NCBI GenBank assembly: GCA_024234075.1
Contig: JACKOV010000004.1
Location: 124,001 to 188,000 of the forward strand
Source of the DNA: Nevskiaceae bacterium
GTDB lineage: Bacteria; Pseudomonadota; Gammaproteobacteria; Steroidobacterales; Steroidobacteraceae
Direction: 5' to 3'
Length of the DNA stretch: 64,000 nucleotides
The notes under the pieces are model-generated. The model did no database searches, had not been told where the DNA came from, and saw only the letters and a program-made list of their open reading frames with translations. The stretch's first letter is position 1. Every line of letters starts with the position of its first letter. A program made the position numbers and the translations under genes. Shown here piece after piece: positions 49,463 to 58,472 of the stretch.

Positions 49463-49489
49463 TCGATGTCGGCCACAGATGGCTATAAT
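49463..49489 (+). promoter_or_regulatory. Promoter of the fabD operon
   Basis: TATAAT (49484-49489) is a perfect -10. A weak -35, TCGATG (49463-49468), lies 15 bases before it. Transcription would begin about 23 bases ahead of the fabD start, leaving room for GAGGT as the ribosome site. It lies in the divergent region between gspG and fabD. Confidence 0.5.
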
Positions 49490-49518
49490 CGCCGCGCTTC
49501 GACGGTCGAGGTCGGTTG

Positions 49519-50508
49519 ATGAGTACTGCTTTCGTATTTCCGGGACAAGGATCACAGTCGATCGGCATGCTGGCCGCTCTGGCGTCGCAGTACGACGACG
49601 TTCAGAAAGTGTTTGCCTCGGCCTCGCAGCGACTCGGCTACGATCTCTGGGCCCTGACCCAGGACGGTCCGCAGGAGCGCCTCAATTCGACCGAGTGCAC
49701 GCAGCCGGCGATGCTCGCCGCGGGTGTGGCCACCTGGCGCATCTGGCAGCGGCGCGGCGGTCCGCTGCCGGATCTGGTCGCGGGCCACAGCCTCGGCGAA
49801 TTCACCGCGCTGGCGGTGGCCGGTGCGCTCGATCCTGACGATGCCATCGAACTGGTGCGCTTCCGCGGCCAGGTGATGCAGGAGGCCGTGCCGCGAGGCG
49901 AGGGCGGCATGGCGGCGATCATCGGTCTCGACGATGCCGAGGTCGAGGCGGCCTGCGCCGAAGCGGCTCAGGGCGAGGTGGTCGAGGCCGTGAACTACAA
50001 CGCACCCAGCCAGGTGGTGATTGCCGGCGCCACGGCCGCGGTCGAGCGGGCCGGTGCCGCCGCCAAGGCGCGCGGCGCCAAGCGGGCCCTGCCGCTGCCG
50101 GTCAGTGCACCGTTCCACAGCAGCCTGATGCGGCCGGCCGCCGAGCGCTTGCGCGAGCGGCTGGCGAGCGTGCGACTGCAACGCCCGACGATCCGTTTCG
50201 TCAGCTCGGTCGATGGCCGCGACTATGCCGATCCCGAGACGATCCGCGAGCTGTTGTATCGCCAGCTGGCGAGCGCGGTGCGCTGGACGACCACCATCCG
50301 TGCGCTGGCCGACGGCGGCGTCACCCGGTTCGTGGAGTGCGGCCCGGGCAAGGTGCTGACCGGTCTCAATCGGCGCATCGACAAGCGGCCTGGGCTGGAG
50401 TGCCTGGCGGTCGACGATCCGGCCACGTTGGATGCGGCCCTGGCGGCCCTGTCCGGCGAACTGGCCGGCACTGCGACCGCCGGCGGCGATACGGGAGCTG
50501 CGGCATGA
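49519..50508 (+). CDS. fabD: Malonyl-CoA:ACP transacylase
   Basis: A 329-residue enzyme that loads malonate from CoA onto acyl carrier protein, the committed feed of fatty acid chain extension. It opens FVFPGQGSQSIGML, has the nucleophile elbow GHSLGEFTAL (Ser91), VPRGEGGMAAIIG, NYNAPSQVVIAG and the catalytic His region LPVSAPFHSSLM. The usual upstream fabH and plsX are not here; the promoter lies directly before it. ATG 49519 is used; a TTG three bases earlier is possible. It overlaps fabG as ATGA. Confidence 0.97.
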   Translation: MSTAFVFPGQGSQSIGMLAALASQYDDVQKVFASASQRLGYDLWALTQDGPQERLNSTECTQPAMLAAGVATWRIWQRRGGPLPDLVAGHSLGEFTALAVAGALDPDDAIELVRFRGQVMQEAVPRGEGGMAAIIGLDDAEVEAACAEAAQGEVVEAVNYNAPSQVVIAGATAAVERAGAAAKARGAKRALPLPVSAPFHSSLMRPAAERLRERLASVRLQRPTIRFVSSVDGRDYADPETIRELLYRQLASAVRWTTTIRALADGGVTRFVECGPGKVLTGLNRRIDKRPGLECLAVDDPATLDAALAALSGELAGTATAGGDTGAAA

Positions 50509-51245
50509 GCACCCTCGCGGGTCAGTGGGCCCTGGTCACCGGTGCCTCGCGCGGCATCGGCCGGGCGATCGCCGAGGCGCTGGCAGCCGAGGGCGCGAAG
50601 GTGGTCGGTACGGCGACCACCGCCGCCGGCGCCGAAGCCATCAGCGGTTGGCTGGGCGCCTCGGGTGGCCGGGGCGCGGTGCTCGATGTCGCCGATGCGG
50701 CAGCCGTCGATGCGCTGCTCGCCGAGCTCGATGCGTCCGCCGCGGCGCCGTCGATCCTGGTCAACAATGCTGCGATCACTCGCGACATGCTGCTGTTGCG
50801 GATGAAGCCCGAAGAATGGGACCAGGTGATCGCGACCAACCTGACGTCGGTGTTCCGCCTCTCCCGGGCCTGCCTGCGCAAGATGCTGAAGGATCGGGCC
50901 GGGCGGATCATCAGCATCACCTCGATCGTCGGTGCGATCGGCAATCCCGGCCAGACCAACTATGCGGCGGCCAAAGCCGGGGTCATCGGCTTCACCAAGT
51001 CGCTGGCCCGCGAAGTTGCCTCGCGCGGCATCACCGTCAATGCCGTCGCCCCGGGCTTCATCGACACCGACATGACGCGGGGCCTGAACGAGGCGCAGCG
51101 CGAGTCGCTGCTCGGCCAGATCCCGATGGGCCGGTTGGGCAGCCCGGCGGACGTCGCCGCGGCGGTGGTCTTCCTGGCGTCGCCGGCGGCGGGCTACCTG
51201 ACCGGTCAGACCTTGCATGTCAATGGTGGCATGCACATGGCTTGA
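50505..51245 (+). CDS. fabG: 3-oxoacyl-ACP reductase
   Basis: A 246-residue short-chain dehydrogenase that reduces 3-ketoacyl-ACP with NADPH. Visible are the cofactor motif TGASRGIGRAI, NNAAITRD, the catalytic Ser-Tyr-Lys set in SITSIVGAIGNPGQTNYAAAK, and the family closing segment DVAAAVVFLASPAAGYLTGQ with LHVNGGMHM. It follows fabD with a 4-base overlap. The 157 bases to acpP hold a probable promoter. Confidence 0.97.
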   Translation: MSTLAGQWALVTGASRGIGRAIAEALAAEGAKVVGTATTAAGAEAISGWLGASGGRGAVLDVADAAAVDALLAELDASAAAPSILVNNAAITRDMLLLRMKPEEWDQVIATNLTSVFRLSRACLRKMLKDRAGRIISITSIVGAIGNPGQTNYAAAKAGVIGFTKSLAREVASRGITVNAVAPGFIDTDMTRGLNEAQRESLLGQIPMGRLGSPADVAAAVVFLASPAAGYLTGQTLHVNGGMHMA

Positions 51246-51336
51246 CGTTCCCGAAGAACAGCGCTAATGCACTGATTTCGCTTTGAGAAACAAGCACTCC
51301 CAAGGTCTGCTGGTAGCGGGGCCGGGGGTGTTCCCC

Positions 51337-51342
51337 TACAAT
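51337..51342 (+). promoter_or_regulatory. Candidate -10 element ahead of acpP
   Basis: TACAAT lies 60 bases before the acpP start. No convincing -35 is seen at the right distance. Separate transcription of acpP is common because the protein is needed in large amounts. Confidence 0.35.
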
Positions 51343-51402
51343 ACGTCGCCCATCGGCCGGTCGGTCCGGGGCCCTACAGGTCGTCAACGAGGACAAGAAC
51401 AG

Positions 51403-51642
51403 ATGAGCACCGTCGAACAACAGGTCAAAGCCATCGTCGCGGAGCAGCTGGGCGTGAAGCTCGAGCAGGTCACCAGCGATGCGTCCTTCGTGGACGACCT
51501 CGGCGCCGACTCGCTCGATACCGTCGAGCTCGTGATGGCGCTCGAAGAGGAATTCGAGACCGAGATCCCTGACGAGGACGCTGAAAAGATCACCACCGTC
51601 CAGCAGGCGATCACCTACATCAACGAGCGCCGCAAGGCCTGA
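51403..51642 (+). CDS. acpP: Acyl carrier protein
   Basis: A 79-residue acidic ACP that carries growing fatty acyl chains. The 4'-phosphopantetheine is attached to Ser37 in GADSLDTVEL. It starts MSTVEQQVKAIVAEQLG and ends YINERRKA. The correct ATG is 51403, following GAGGACAAG. The frame is open upstream to 51283, but that part is not ACP. Confidence 0.98.
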   Translation: MSTVEQQVKAIVAEQLGVKLEQVTSDASFVDDLGADSLDTVELVMALEEEFETEIPDEDAEKITTVQQAITYINERRKA

Positions 51643-51716
51643 TCGCCCAAACGGCCGCCGGGTCGTATCCCGCGGCCGTCGCTTCCCGACCTTCCCACTT
51701 TTCGCGCGAGGACTGC

Positions 51717-52964
51717 GTGAGCAAACGCCGTGTTGTTGTCACGGGCCTAGGGGTCGTTTCGCCGCTCGGTAGTACGGTCGATTCGGCCTGGGCTGCGCTC
51801 CTGCGCGGGGAGAGCGGCATTGCGCCGATCACCCGTTTCGACGTGTCGGCGTTCGCGACCCGTTTCGGCGGGGCGGTCCGCGGTTTCGACGTCTCGCAGT
51901 ACATGGCGCCCAAGGAAGCGCGCCGCATGGACGAGTTCATGCAGTACGGCGTGGCCGCCGGCATCCAGGCGGTGACCGACAGCGGTGCGGACTTCGCCAA
52001 GCTCGACGTCGAGCGGTGTGGCGTGATCAGCGGCGCCGGCATCGGCGGTCTCGCGACCATCGAAGCGGAGCACGGTGCCTATCTCGAGGCGAAGAATCCG
52101 CGCAAGATTTCGCCGTTCTTCATTCCCTCGTCGATCATCAACATGATCTCGGGGCATCTGTCGATCCGCTACGGCCTGAAGGGGCCGAATCTCGGCGTGG
52201 TCACGGCCTGCACGACCTCGACGCATGCGATCGGTCTGGGCATGCGGGCGATCCAGTACGGCGATGCCGATCTCATGGTCACCGGCGGCGCCGAGATGTC
52301 GACCACCCATTGCGGTGTCGGCGGTTTCAGCCAGGCCAAGGCCCTGTCGCAGCGCAACGATGCGCCCGAGAAGGCGTCGCGCCCCTGGGATCGCGACCGC
52401 GACGGCTTCGTGATGGCCGACGGCGGCGGTGCGCTGGTCATCGAGGAGCTCGAGCACGCGCGCGCGCGCGGGGCGCGGATCTACGCCGAGCTGATCGGTT
52501 TCGGCATGAGCGGCGATGCGCACCACATCACCGCGCCGCCCGAGGACGGCGAAGGCGCCCGGATCGCGATGAGCAATGCACTGCGCGATGCGGCGATCGC
52601 TCCGGACGCCGTGCAATACCTGAATGCCCACGCGACCTCGACCATGCTCGGCGACAAGGCCGAGACCACGGCGATCAAGCGGGCCTTCGGCGAGCACGCC
52701 TACCGGCTGGCCATCAGCTCCACCAAGTCGATGACCGGGCATCTGCTCGGCGCGGCCGGGGTCGTCGAGGCGCTGTTCTCGGTGCTGGCGATTCGCGATC
52801 AGGTGGCGCCGCCGACGATCAATCTCGACAACCCCGACCCCGACTGCGATCTCGACTACGTGCCGAACACCGCCAGGTCGATGCCGATCGACGTCGCCTT
52901 GTCGAATTCCTTCGGCTTCGGGGGCACCAACGGGACGCTGATCCTGCGCCGCTTCAGCGGCTGA
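51717..52964 (+). CDS. fabF: 3-oxoacyl-ACP synthase II
   Basis: A 415-residue condensing enzyme that joins malonyl-ACP to acyl-ACP. The thiolase-fold triad is visible: Cys165 in TACTTSTHAIG, His in NAHATSTMLGD and His in SSTKSMTGHLLGAAG. The end has SNSFGFGGTNGTLI. The start is GTG at 51717 with GCGCGAGGAC before it. It forms one run with acpP and pabB; the pabB start lies 5 bases past its stop. Confidence 0.97.
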   Translation: MSKRRVVVTGLGVVSPLGSTVDSAWAALLRGESGIAPITRFDVSAFATRFGGAVRGFDVSQYMAPKEARRMDEFMQYGVAAGIQAVTDSGADFAKLDVERCGVISGAGIGGLATIEAEHGAYLEAKNPRKISPFFIPSSIINMISGHLSIRYGLKGPNLGVVTACTTSTHAIGLGMRAIQYGDADLMVTGGAEMSTTHCGVGGFSQAKALSQRNDAPEKASRPWDRDRDGFVMADGGGALVIEELEHARARGARIYAELIGFGMSGDAHHITAPPEDGEGARIAMSNALRDAAIAPDAVQYLNAHATSTMLGDKAETTAIKRAFGEHAYRLAISSTKSMTGHLLGAAGVVEALFSVLAIRDQVAPPTINLDNPDPDCDLDYVPNTARSMPIDVALSNSFGFGGTNGTLILRRFSG

Positions 52965-52968
52965 GCCG

Positions 52969-54474
52969 ATGATGGGCGGGCGGGCACGTCGCCTCCTGGT
53001 CCGCGAACTCGTTCTGCCGGCCAACGTCCTGCTGCGCTTGGCGGAATGCCGTCCGACCGACTATCCCGTGTTGTTCGACAGCGCCTCGCGCGGGCCGCTG
53101 GCGCGCTACAGCGTGCTCGTGGCCGCCGACGCGGATCACGCGCTGTGGCTCGACCCTGACGGCCGGGTGGTGGCGGCAGGCGAGGCCCGGCCGCATGCCC
53201 TCGTGGCGGGTTCGGGCGGTTTCCTGGCCGCGCTGCAGGCCTGGTGGCGCGAGGTCGCTGCAGAGGCAGAGCCACCGGCGCAGATGCCGGCAGAGACCGG
53301 CCGTAGCGGCGGCGCGGCCGCCGCCCGACCGGACCCAGCCCCGGGGATCCCTGCGCAGCCCTGGGCGGGTGGCTTCGTGGTGTTTGCCGGCTACGAGCTG
53401 GCCGCCGAGGTCGAGCCTCGTCTGCAGCTGCCGCCGATCTCGCAGCCCTATGGCGCGTTTGCACTGCGTACCCGCGGCGCGCTGGTGGCCGACCTCGAAT
53501 GGGGCCGTGTCTGGGCGGTGTCGGAGCCGGATGCCGAGGGGGCGGATCGCCTGCGTCGCCTCGAAGCCGACGCGACGGCCGCCCTGGTCACAGCTCCGGC
53601 CCGGCCGGCGGTTGTGGCAGCGGCCGTGCCGGGCGCGATCCGGATCGAGGAGGACGACCCGGCCCGGTTCCTGCAGCAGGTCGCGCAAATCCAGGAGCAC
53701 ATCCGCGCCGGCGATCTGTATCAGGCCAATCTGTCGCGCGGCTGGCGTGCGGCCCTGCCGGAGGGTGCCGACCTCGATGCGCTGTACCGCCGCCTGCGTG
53801 CCAGCAATCCGGCGCCGTTCGCGGTGCGCGCGCACTGGCGCGGGATGTCGATCCTCAGTTCCTCGCCGGAGCGCCTGCTGCAGATCGCGGATGGCCGGGT
53901 CAGCACGCGGCCGATCGCCGGTACCCGGCCGCGCCAGCCCGACGATGCGCTGCAGGTGGATCAGGCCACGGCCCGCGAACTGGTCGCGCATCCCAAGGAA
54001 CGGGCCGAGCACGTGATGCTGATCGATCTCGAACGCAACGACCTCGGGCGGATCTGCGAGGCGGGCACGGTCCGCGTCGACGATTTCATGACGGTCGAAA
54101 CCTATGCTCATGTCCATCACATCGTCTCCGGCGTCAGTGGCCGGCTGCGGGCCGATGTCACGCCGGTCGGTGCGCTGCGGGCGGTGTTTCCCGGCGGCAC
54201 GATCACCGGCTGTCCGAAGCTGCGCTGCATGCAGGTGATCGGCGCGCTCGAGGGCGAGGCGCGCGGCGCCTATACCGGTTCGATCGGCATGCTCGGGCTC
54301 GATGGCTCAGCCGATTTCAACATCCTGATCCGTACCCTGACCTGGATCGACGGCACCGTGAGCCTGCGGGCCGGCGCCGGCATCGTGGCCGATTCGGTGG
54401 CCGAGCGCGAACTCGAGGAGACGCGTGCCAAGGCCCGCGGCGTGCTGGCGGCGCTCGGGGCGGGCGCATCGTGA
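52969..54474 (+). CDS. pabB: Aminodeoxychorismate synthase component I
   Basis: A 501-residue chorismate-binding enzyme that makes 4-amino-4-deoxychorismate, the first step to p-aminobenzoate for folate. The catalytic half has AGDLYQANLSRGWR, SSPERLLQI, the active-site region TRPIAGTRPRQPD, LIDLERNDLGRICEAGTV, then PGGTITGCPKLRCMQ and GAYTGSIGMLG. Component I often reads TGAPK in that last loop; here it is TGCPK. It sits between fabF and pabC. Two adjacent ATG codons (52969 and 52972) are both usable. The glutamine-supplying PabA is not in the window. Confidence 0.95.
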   Translation: MMGGRARRLLVRELVLPANVLLRLAECRPTDYPVLFDSASRGPLARYSVLVAADADHALWLDPDGRVVAAGEARPHALVAGSGGFLAALQAWWREVAAEAEPPAQMPAETGRSGGAAAARPDPAPGIPAQPWAGGFVVFAGYELAAEVEPRLQLPPISQPYGAFALRTRGALVADLEWGRVWAVSEPDAEGADRLRRLEADATAALVTAPARPAVVAAAVPGAIRIEEDDPARFLQQVAQIQEHIRAGDLYQANLSRGWRAALPEGADLDALYRRLRASNPAPFAVRAHWRGMSILSSSPERLLQIADGRVSTRPIAGTRPRQPDDALQVDQATARELVAHPKERAEHVMLIDLERNDLGRICEAGTVRVDDFMTVETYAHVHHIVSGVSGRLRADVTPVGALRAVFPGGTITGCPKLRCMQVIGALEGEARGAYTGSIGMLGLDGSADFNILIRTLTWIDGTVSLRAGAGIVADSVAERELEETRAKARGVLAALGAGAS

Positions 54475-55301
54475 ATCTCCAGGCGGTCTGGATCGATGGC
54501 GCACCGGGCGACACCGTGCCGGTCGACGATCGCGGCCTGATGTATGGCGACGGCCTGTTCGAGACGATCCTCTGCCGCGAGGCCGCTCCGCGCTTTCTCG
54601 GCCAGCACCTGGCGCGTCTGGCGGCCGGTTGCGCGGCTTTGGGCATCGAGACACCCGATGCCGGCTTGCTGGCCGCCGAGATCCGGCAGGCCGCGGCACT
54701 GGCCGCCGATGGCGTGGTCCGGCTGGTCGTCACGCGCGGCTCGTCGCCGCAGCGCGGCTATGCGCCGCCGGCGCAGTCCCGGCCGCGACGGATCATCGCG
54801 CGTTATCCGCTGCCACCCGCGGTGGCGGCCGATTCCGGCGGGATCCGCGCCTGCCACTCGCCGGTGCACGCCGGTCTGTCGCCACAGCTCGCGGGCATCA
54901 AGCATCTCAACCGCCTCGAGAACGTGCTGGCGCGTGCCAGGCTGGCCGGCAGCGGCTGTGCCGAGGCGATCATGTCGCTGCACACCGGCGAACTGGTCGG
55001 CGGCACGCAGTCGAATCTGTTCGTCCGGCTCGAAGGCCGGTTGCTGACCCCGGCGATCGAACTCGCCGGCGTGCGCGGGGTGATGCGCGGCGTGGTGCTG
55101 CGCGAAGCGGCGCGGCTCGGCCTGGAAGTCGTCGAATGCCGCCTACGGCCGGCGGACTTGCTGGGCGCCGAAGAGATTTTTTTCAGCAACGTCCGCGTCG
55201 GCATCTGGCCGGTGCGGGAGCTGGAAGGCTGGCGCGCCGGCCGCGATCCGGGCGAGGTCGCCACGGCGCTGCGCGCGCGCATCGACCACCTGCACGATTA
55301 A
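54471..55301 (+). CDS. pabC: Aminodeoxychorismate lyase
   Basis: A 276-residue fold-type IV PLP enzyme that splits aminodeoxychorismate into p-aminobenzoate and pyruvate. It shows DDRGLMYGDGLFETI at the start, the PLP lysine in AGIKHLNRLEN (Lys144) and GGTQSNLFV. The start GTG overlaps the pabB stop (GTGA), so the two successive steps are translationally linked. Ends 9 bases before mltG. Confidence 0.96.
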   Translation: MNLQAVWIDGAPGDTVPVDDRGLMYGDGLFETILCREAAPRFLGQHLARLAAGCAALGIETPDAGLLAAEIRQAAALAADGVVRLVVTRGSSPQRGYAPPAQSRPRRIIARYPLPPAVAADSGGIRACHSPVHAGLSPQLAGIKHLNRLENVLARARLAGSGCAEAIMSLHTGELVGGTQSNLFVRLEGRLLTPAIELAGVRGVMRGVVLREAARLGLEVVECRLRPADLLGAEEIFFSNVRVGIWPVRELEGWRAGRDPGEVATALRARIDHLHD

Positions 55302-55310
55302 ACTGCCCGG

Positions 55311-56387
55311 ATGTCCAAGCGCGCCTTGCCGATCGTCCTGTTGGTACTGCTGCTCGTCGCTGCGGGCGCGCTGCTGGTCTGGCGCTCGCTGGAGGACAGC
55401 GTCAATCGCCCGGGCCCGCATGCCGAGACGGTTCGCATCCACGTACGGCCCGGCGAGGGGCTGCGGACCGTGCTCGGCGGCGTGGCGCGGCAGGGTGCGC
55501 TGCACGATGCGCGTGCCGTCGAACTGTGGCTGCGGCTGCGCGGCCGCAACCCGAAGGTCCGGGCAGGCACCTACGATCTGCCGGCGGGCAGCTCCGCGCT
55601 CGAGATCCTCGCCAGGCTCGAGCGCGGCGAGGTGGTGCTGGAGTCGTTGACCATCGTCGAAGGGGTGACGTTTCGCGATTTTCGCCGGGCGCTCGAGGCG
55701 CATCCGCGGGTCCGCACGACCCTGCGCGAGCGCACCGATGCCGAGATCATGACTGCGCTCGGCCGGCCTGGCCTGCATCCCGAAGGCTGGTTCTTCCCGG
55801 ATACCTACCGTTTCGCCGACGGCACCACCGACCTCGAGATCCTGCGGCTCGCGTCCCGGCAGATGGAACGGGAACTCGCCGCAGCCTGGGAGGCGCGTCG
55901 ACCCGACCTGCCGATCCACTCGCCCTACGAAGCGCTGATCCTCGCCTCGATCGTCGAGAAGGAGACCGCGCTGCCGGCCGAGCGGCCGCTGGTCGCGGGC
56001 GTCTACACCACGCGGCTGCGCCGCGGCATGCGGCTGCAGTCCGATCCCACCGTGATCTACGGCATCGGCGAGAGTTATGACGGCGACATCCGCGGCCGCG
56101 ATCTGCGCACCGACACGCCGTACAACACCTATGTCCGCAACGGCCTGCCGCCGACGCCGATCGCGCTGCCGGGCCGCGATGCCCTGCGTGCCGTGGCGGC
56201 GCCGCGCGAGACCGGCGCGATTTTCTTCGTCGCCACCGGTTTGCCCGACGGTTCGCATTTCTTTTCCGCGACCTACGAAGAGCATCGTCAGGGAGTCACC
56301 CGGATGCTCGAGCGACAACGGGCGCGGGACCGCGAGGCGCGCCGCGCCGGAGCAAGCGCGGCCGGCGCAACGGATGCACGGCCGTGA
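55311..56387 (+). CDS. mltG: Endolytic peptidoglycan transglycosylase MltG
   Basis: A 358-residue membrane-anchored lytic transglycosylase that cuts new glycan strands and helps fix their length. One N-terminal helix (IVLLVLLLVAAGALLVW) is followed by a LysM-like part (RIHVRPGEGLRTVLGG). The YceG domain has WFFPDTYRF, the catalytic Glu (about 218) in SIVEKET, and SDPTVIYGIG. It is in the usual place between pabC and tmk. The next gene overlaps it as GTGA. Confidence 0.96.
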   Translation: MSKRALPIVLLVLLLVAAGALLVWRSLEDSVNRPGPHAETVRIHVRPGEGLRTVLGGVARQGALHDARAVELWLRLRGRNPKVRAGTYDLPAGSSALEILARLERGEVVLESLTIVEGVTFRDFRRALEAHPRVRTTLRERTDAEIMTALGRPGLHPEGWFFPDTYRFADGTTDLEILRLASRQMERELAAAWEARRPDLPIHSPYEALILASIVEKETALPAERPLVAGVYTTRLRRGMRLQSDPTVIYGIGESYDGDIRGRDLRTDTPYNTYVRNGLPPTPIALPGRDALRAVAAPRETGAIFFVATGLPDGSHFFSATYEEHRQGVTRMLERQRARDREARRAGASAAGATDARP

Positions 56388-57022
56388 GCGGCGGCGCCCG
56401 CTTCATCACCCTCGAGGGCATCGAAGGCGCCGGCAAGTCGACCCTGGCCGCGACGCTCGCGACCGCGCTCGAAGTCCGCGGTCAGATCGTGCGCACCACG
56501 CGCGAGCCGGGCGGCACGGCGCTCGCGGAACGTATCCGCGACCTGGTGCTGCAGCGCGATGCCGAAACCGTGGCGCCGGAGGCCGAAACGCTGCTGATGT
56601 TCGCGGCCCGGCGGATCCATCTCGACAATCTGGTCCGACCGGCACTGGCGCGCGGCGAGTGGGTGATCTGCGATCGCTTCACCGATGCGACGCGGGCCTA
56701 TCAGGGCGGCGGCCGCGGTATCGATGCAGCGTGGATCGAAACGCTCGCGACGGCGGTGCAGGCCGGGCTCGAACCCGGCCTGACGCTGTTGCTCGACCTG
56801 CCGGTCGAACTCGGCCTGGCGCGCGCCGCCCGGCGGCGCGGCGCGAGCGGCGCCCGCATCGATCGTTTCGAAGCCGAGACCGTGGCGTTCTTCACGCGCG
56901 TGCGGGCGCGTTATCTCGAGATCGCGCGCGCGGCGCCGCAGCGCGTCTGCGTGATCGATGCGAGTGCGACTCCCGAGACCGTGCAGCGCGCGGCGCTGGC
57001 GGCACTGGAGCGCCTGAGGTGA
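56384..57022 (+). CDS. tmk: Thymidylate kinase
   Basis: A 212-residue P-loop kinase that phosphorylates dTMP to dTDP. Visible are GIEGAGKST, the dTMP-binding RTTREPGGTALAERIRDL, DRFTDATRAYQGGGRGID, and a lid with arginines (RRRGASGARIDRFE). The start is GTG at 56384, overlapping the mltG stop, and its stop overlaps holB. The two successive GTGA junctions show strict co-translation. Confidence 0.97.
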   Translation: MSGGARFITLEGIEGAGKSTLAATLATALEVRGQIVRTTREPGGTALAERIRDLVLQRDAETVAPEAETLLMFAARRIHLDNLVRPALARGEWVICDRFTDATRAYQGGGRGIDAAWIETLATAVQAGLEPGLTLLLDLPVELGLARAARRRGASGARIDRFEAETVAFFTRVRARYLEIARAAPQRVCVIDASATPETVQRAALAALERLR

Positions 57023-58038
57023 GCGCCGCTCCCGGGCTCGACGCCGTGCTGCCCTGGCTGCAGCCGGCACAGCAGGCCATGGCTCGGGCCATCGACAACG
57101 ATCGCCTCGGTCACGCCGTGCTGCTGCATGTGCCGCAGGAATCGGGAGGAGAGTGGCTGGCGCGCTGGAGTGCCGCGCGGCTGTTCTGCCGCGCCGAGGA
57201 CGCGCCGAGGCCATGTGGCGTCTGCCTGGATTGCCGCCGCGTCGCGGCCGATCAGCATCCCGACTGCCAGTACGTGCAGCTGCTGGACGAGGCGCGCGAG
57301 ATCAAGATCGACCAGGTCCGCGAGATGGTGTCCTGGCTCGTGCTCTCGAGTCATGGTGGGGCACACAAGCTCGCGATCATCGCGCCGGCCGAGAGGCTGA
57401 ACCGCCATGCCGCGAACTCGCTGCTCAAGACGCTGGAAGAACCGACCCCCGGCACCTTGCTGATCCTGGTCGCGGCCGAACTCGGCCGCTTGCCGGCCAC
57501 CGTGCTCAGCCGCTGCACGCGCATCACCGTGCCCGTCCCCGATCGGGCAAGTGTGCTGACCTGGCTGCAGGCCGAGGGGCCCGCCGGGGTGGACTGGCCG
57601 GCGGTGCTGGCGGCGGTCGGCAACCGGCCGCTGGCGGCACTGGCGGCGAATCCCGCGGTGGTAGCCAGCGTTGCGAGCGAGGTGCGGACCGCACTCGAGG
57701 CGGCCTGTGCGGGTGAGCTCGACCCGGTCGAAACCGCCGAAAGCTGGAGCCGCGACGGCTACGTGTTGCGTCTCGATTGCATCGAGAACTGGATCACAGA
57801 ACGCGTGCGCGCCGTGGCCGGGCGCCGCAACGGTCAGTCGGAAATGCGTGCGGCCGCGCACTTGCCAGCCCGCGGGCTGCTGTTGAATATACGGGCGCTG
57901 TTCGAGTCGCTGGATCTGGTACGCGAGGCGCGCAGCCTCGCCGAGAGCACGGTCAACAAATCGCTTGTGCTCGAGAGATTGCTGCGGCGTCTCGCCCCGA
58001 CTCCGGGCGCCCGGGCGCGCGGATCGAACCTGGAGTAG
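57019..58038 (+). CDS. holB: DNA polymerase III subunit delta prime
   Basis: A 339-residue clamp-loader subunit. It has the delta-prime pattern: LGHAVLLHVPQESGGE in place of a working P-loop, a zinc module with FCRAEDAP and CGVCLDCRR, HPDCQYVQ, and the helical LLKTLEEPTPGTLLI with LSRCTRI. It does not hydrolyse ATP itself but completes the loader with delta and tau/gamma. The start is GTG at 57019 with GGAG 6 bases before it; longer readings in this frame are shadows. Followed by pilZ. Confidence 0.95.
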   Translation: MSAAPGLDAVLPWLQPAQQAMARAIDNDRLGHAVLLHVPQESGGEWLARWSAARLFCRAEDAPRPCGVCLDCRRVAADQHPDCQYVQLLDEAREIKIDQVREMVSWLVLSSHGGAHKLAIIAPAERLNRHAANSLLKTLEEPTPGTLLILVAAELGRLPATVLSRCTRITVPVPDRASVLTWLQAEGPAGVDWPAVLAAVGNRPLAALAANPAVVASVASEVRTALEAACAGELDPVETAESWSRDGYVLRLDCIENWITERVRAVAGRRNGQSEMRAAAHLPARGLLLNIRALFESLDLVREARSLAESTVNKSLVLERLLRRLAPTPGARARGSNLE

Positions 58039-58051
58039 GTGACCCAAGCTC

Positions 58052-58411
58052 ATGAATATCGGACCTCGCGGCGGCGGCAAGCCGGGGCTGCTGACCCTCA
58101 CCATCAAGGACAAGAGCGCGCTGTACCTCGCCTACATGCCGTTCGTGAAGAACGGCGGGCTGTTCATTCCGACCAACAGCAACTACCGCCTCGGCGACGA
58201 GGTGTTCATGCTGCTGAACCTAATGGGCGAGGACGAGAAGCTGCCGGTGGCCGGCAAGGTCATCTGGGTCACACCCAAAGGGGCACAGGGCAAGCGCACG
58301 GCCGGCATCGGCGTGCAGTTCAGCGAGCAGGATCGAGGCCAGACCCAGAAGAAGATCGAGACTTATCTCGCCGGCGCGCTGGCCGGCGATAAAACGACGC
58401 ACACGATGTAG
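58052..58411 (+). CDS. pilZ: Type IV pilus protein PilZ
   Basis: A 119-residue single PilZ domain needed for type IV pilus assembly and twitching. It shows GLLTLTIKDKSALYLAYMPF, cut here, then GGLFIPTNSNYRLGDEVFML and VAGKVIWVTPKG. The RxxxR motif that binds c-di-GMP in other PilZ domains is absent, as in the pilus-type orthologues, so c-di-GMP binding is not expected. The place after holB is normal for gammaproteobacteria. It ends the operon; the next gene is convergent. Confidence 0.94.
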   Translation: MNIGPRGGGKPGLLTLTIKDKSALYLAYMPFVKNGGLFIPTNSNYRLGDEVFMLLNLMGEDEKLPVAGKVIWVTPKGAQGKRTAGIGVQFSEQDRGQTQKKIETYLAGALAGDKTTHTM

Positions 58412-58472
58412 CGCGGAGGGAAGTGGCCGGCCAGGCGGCGAGAGGAGCGACGCGGGCTACCGCCCGCCTGCT

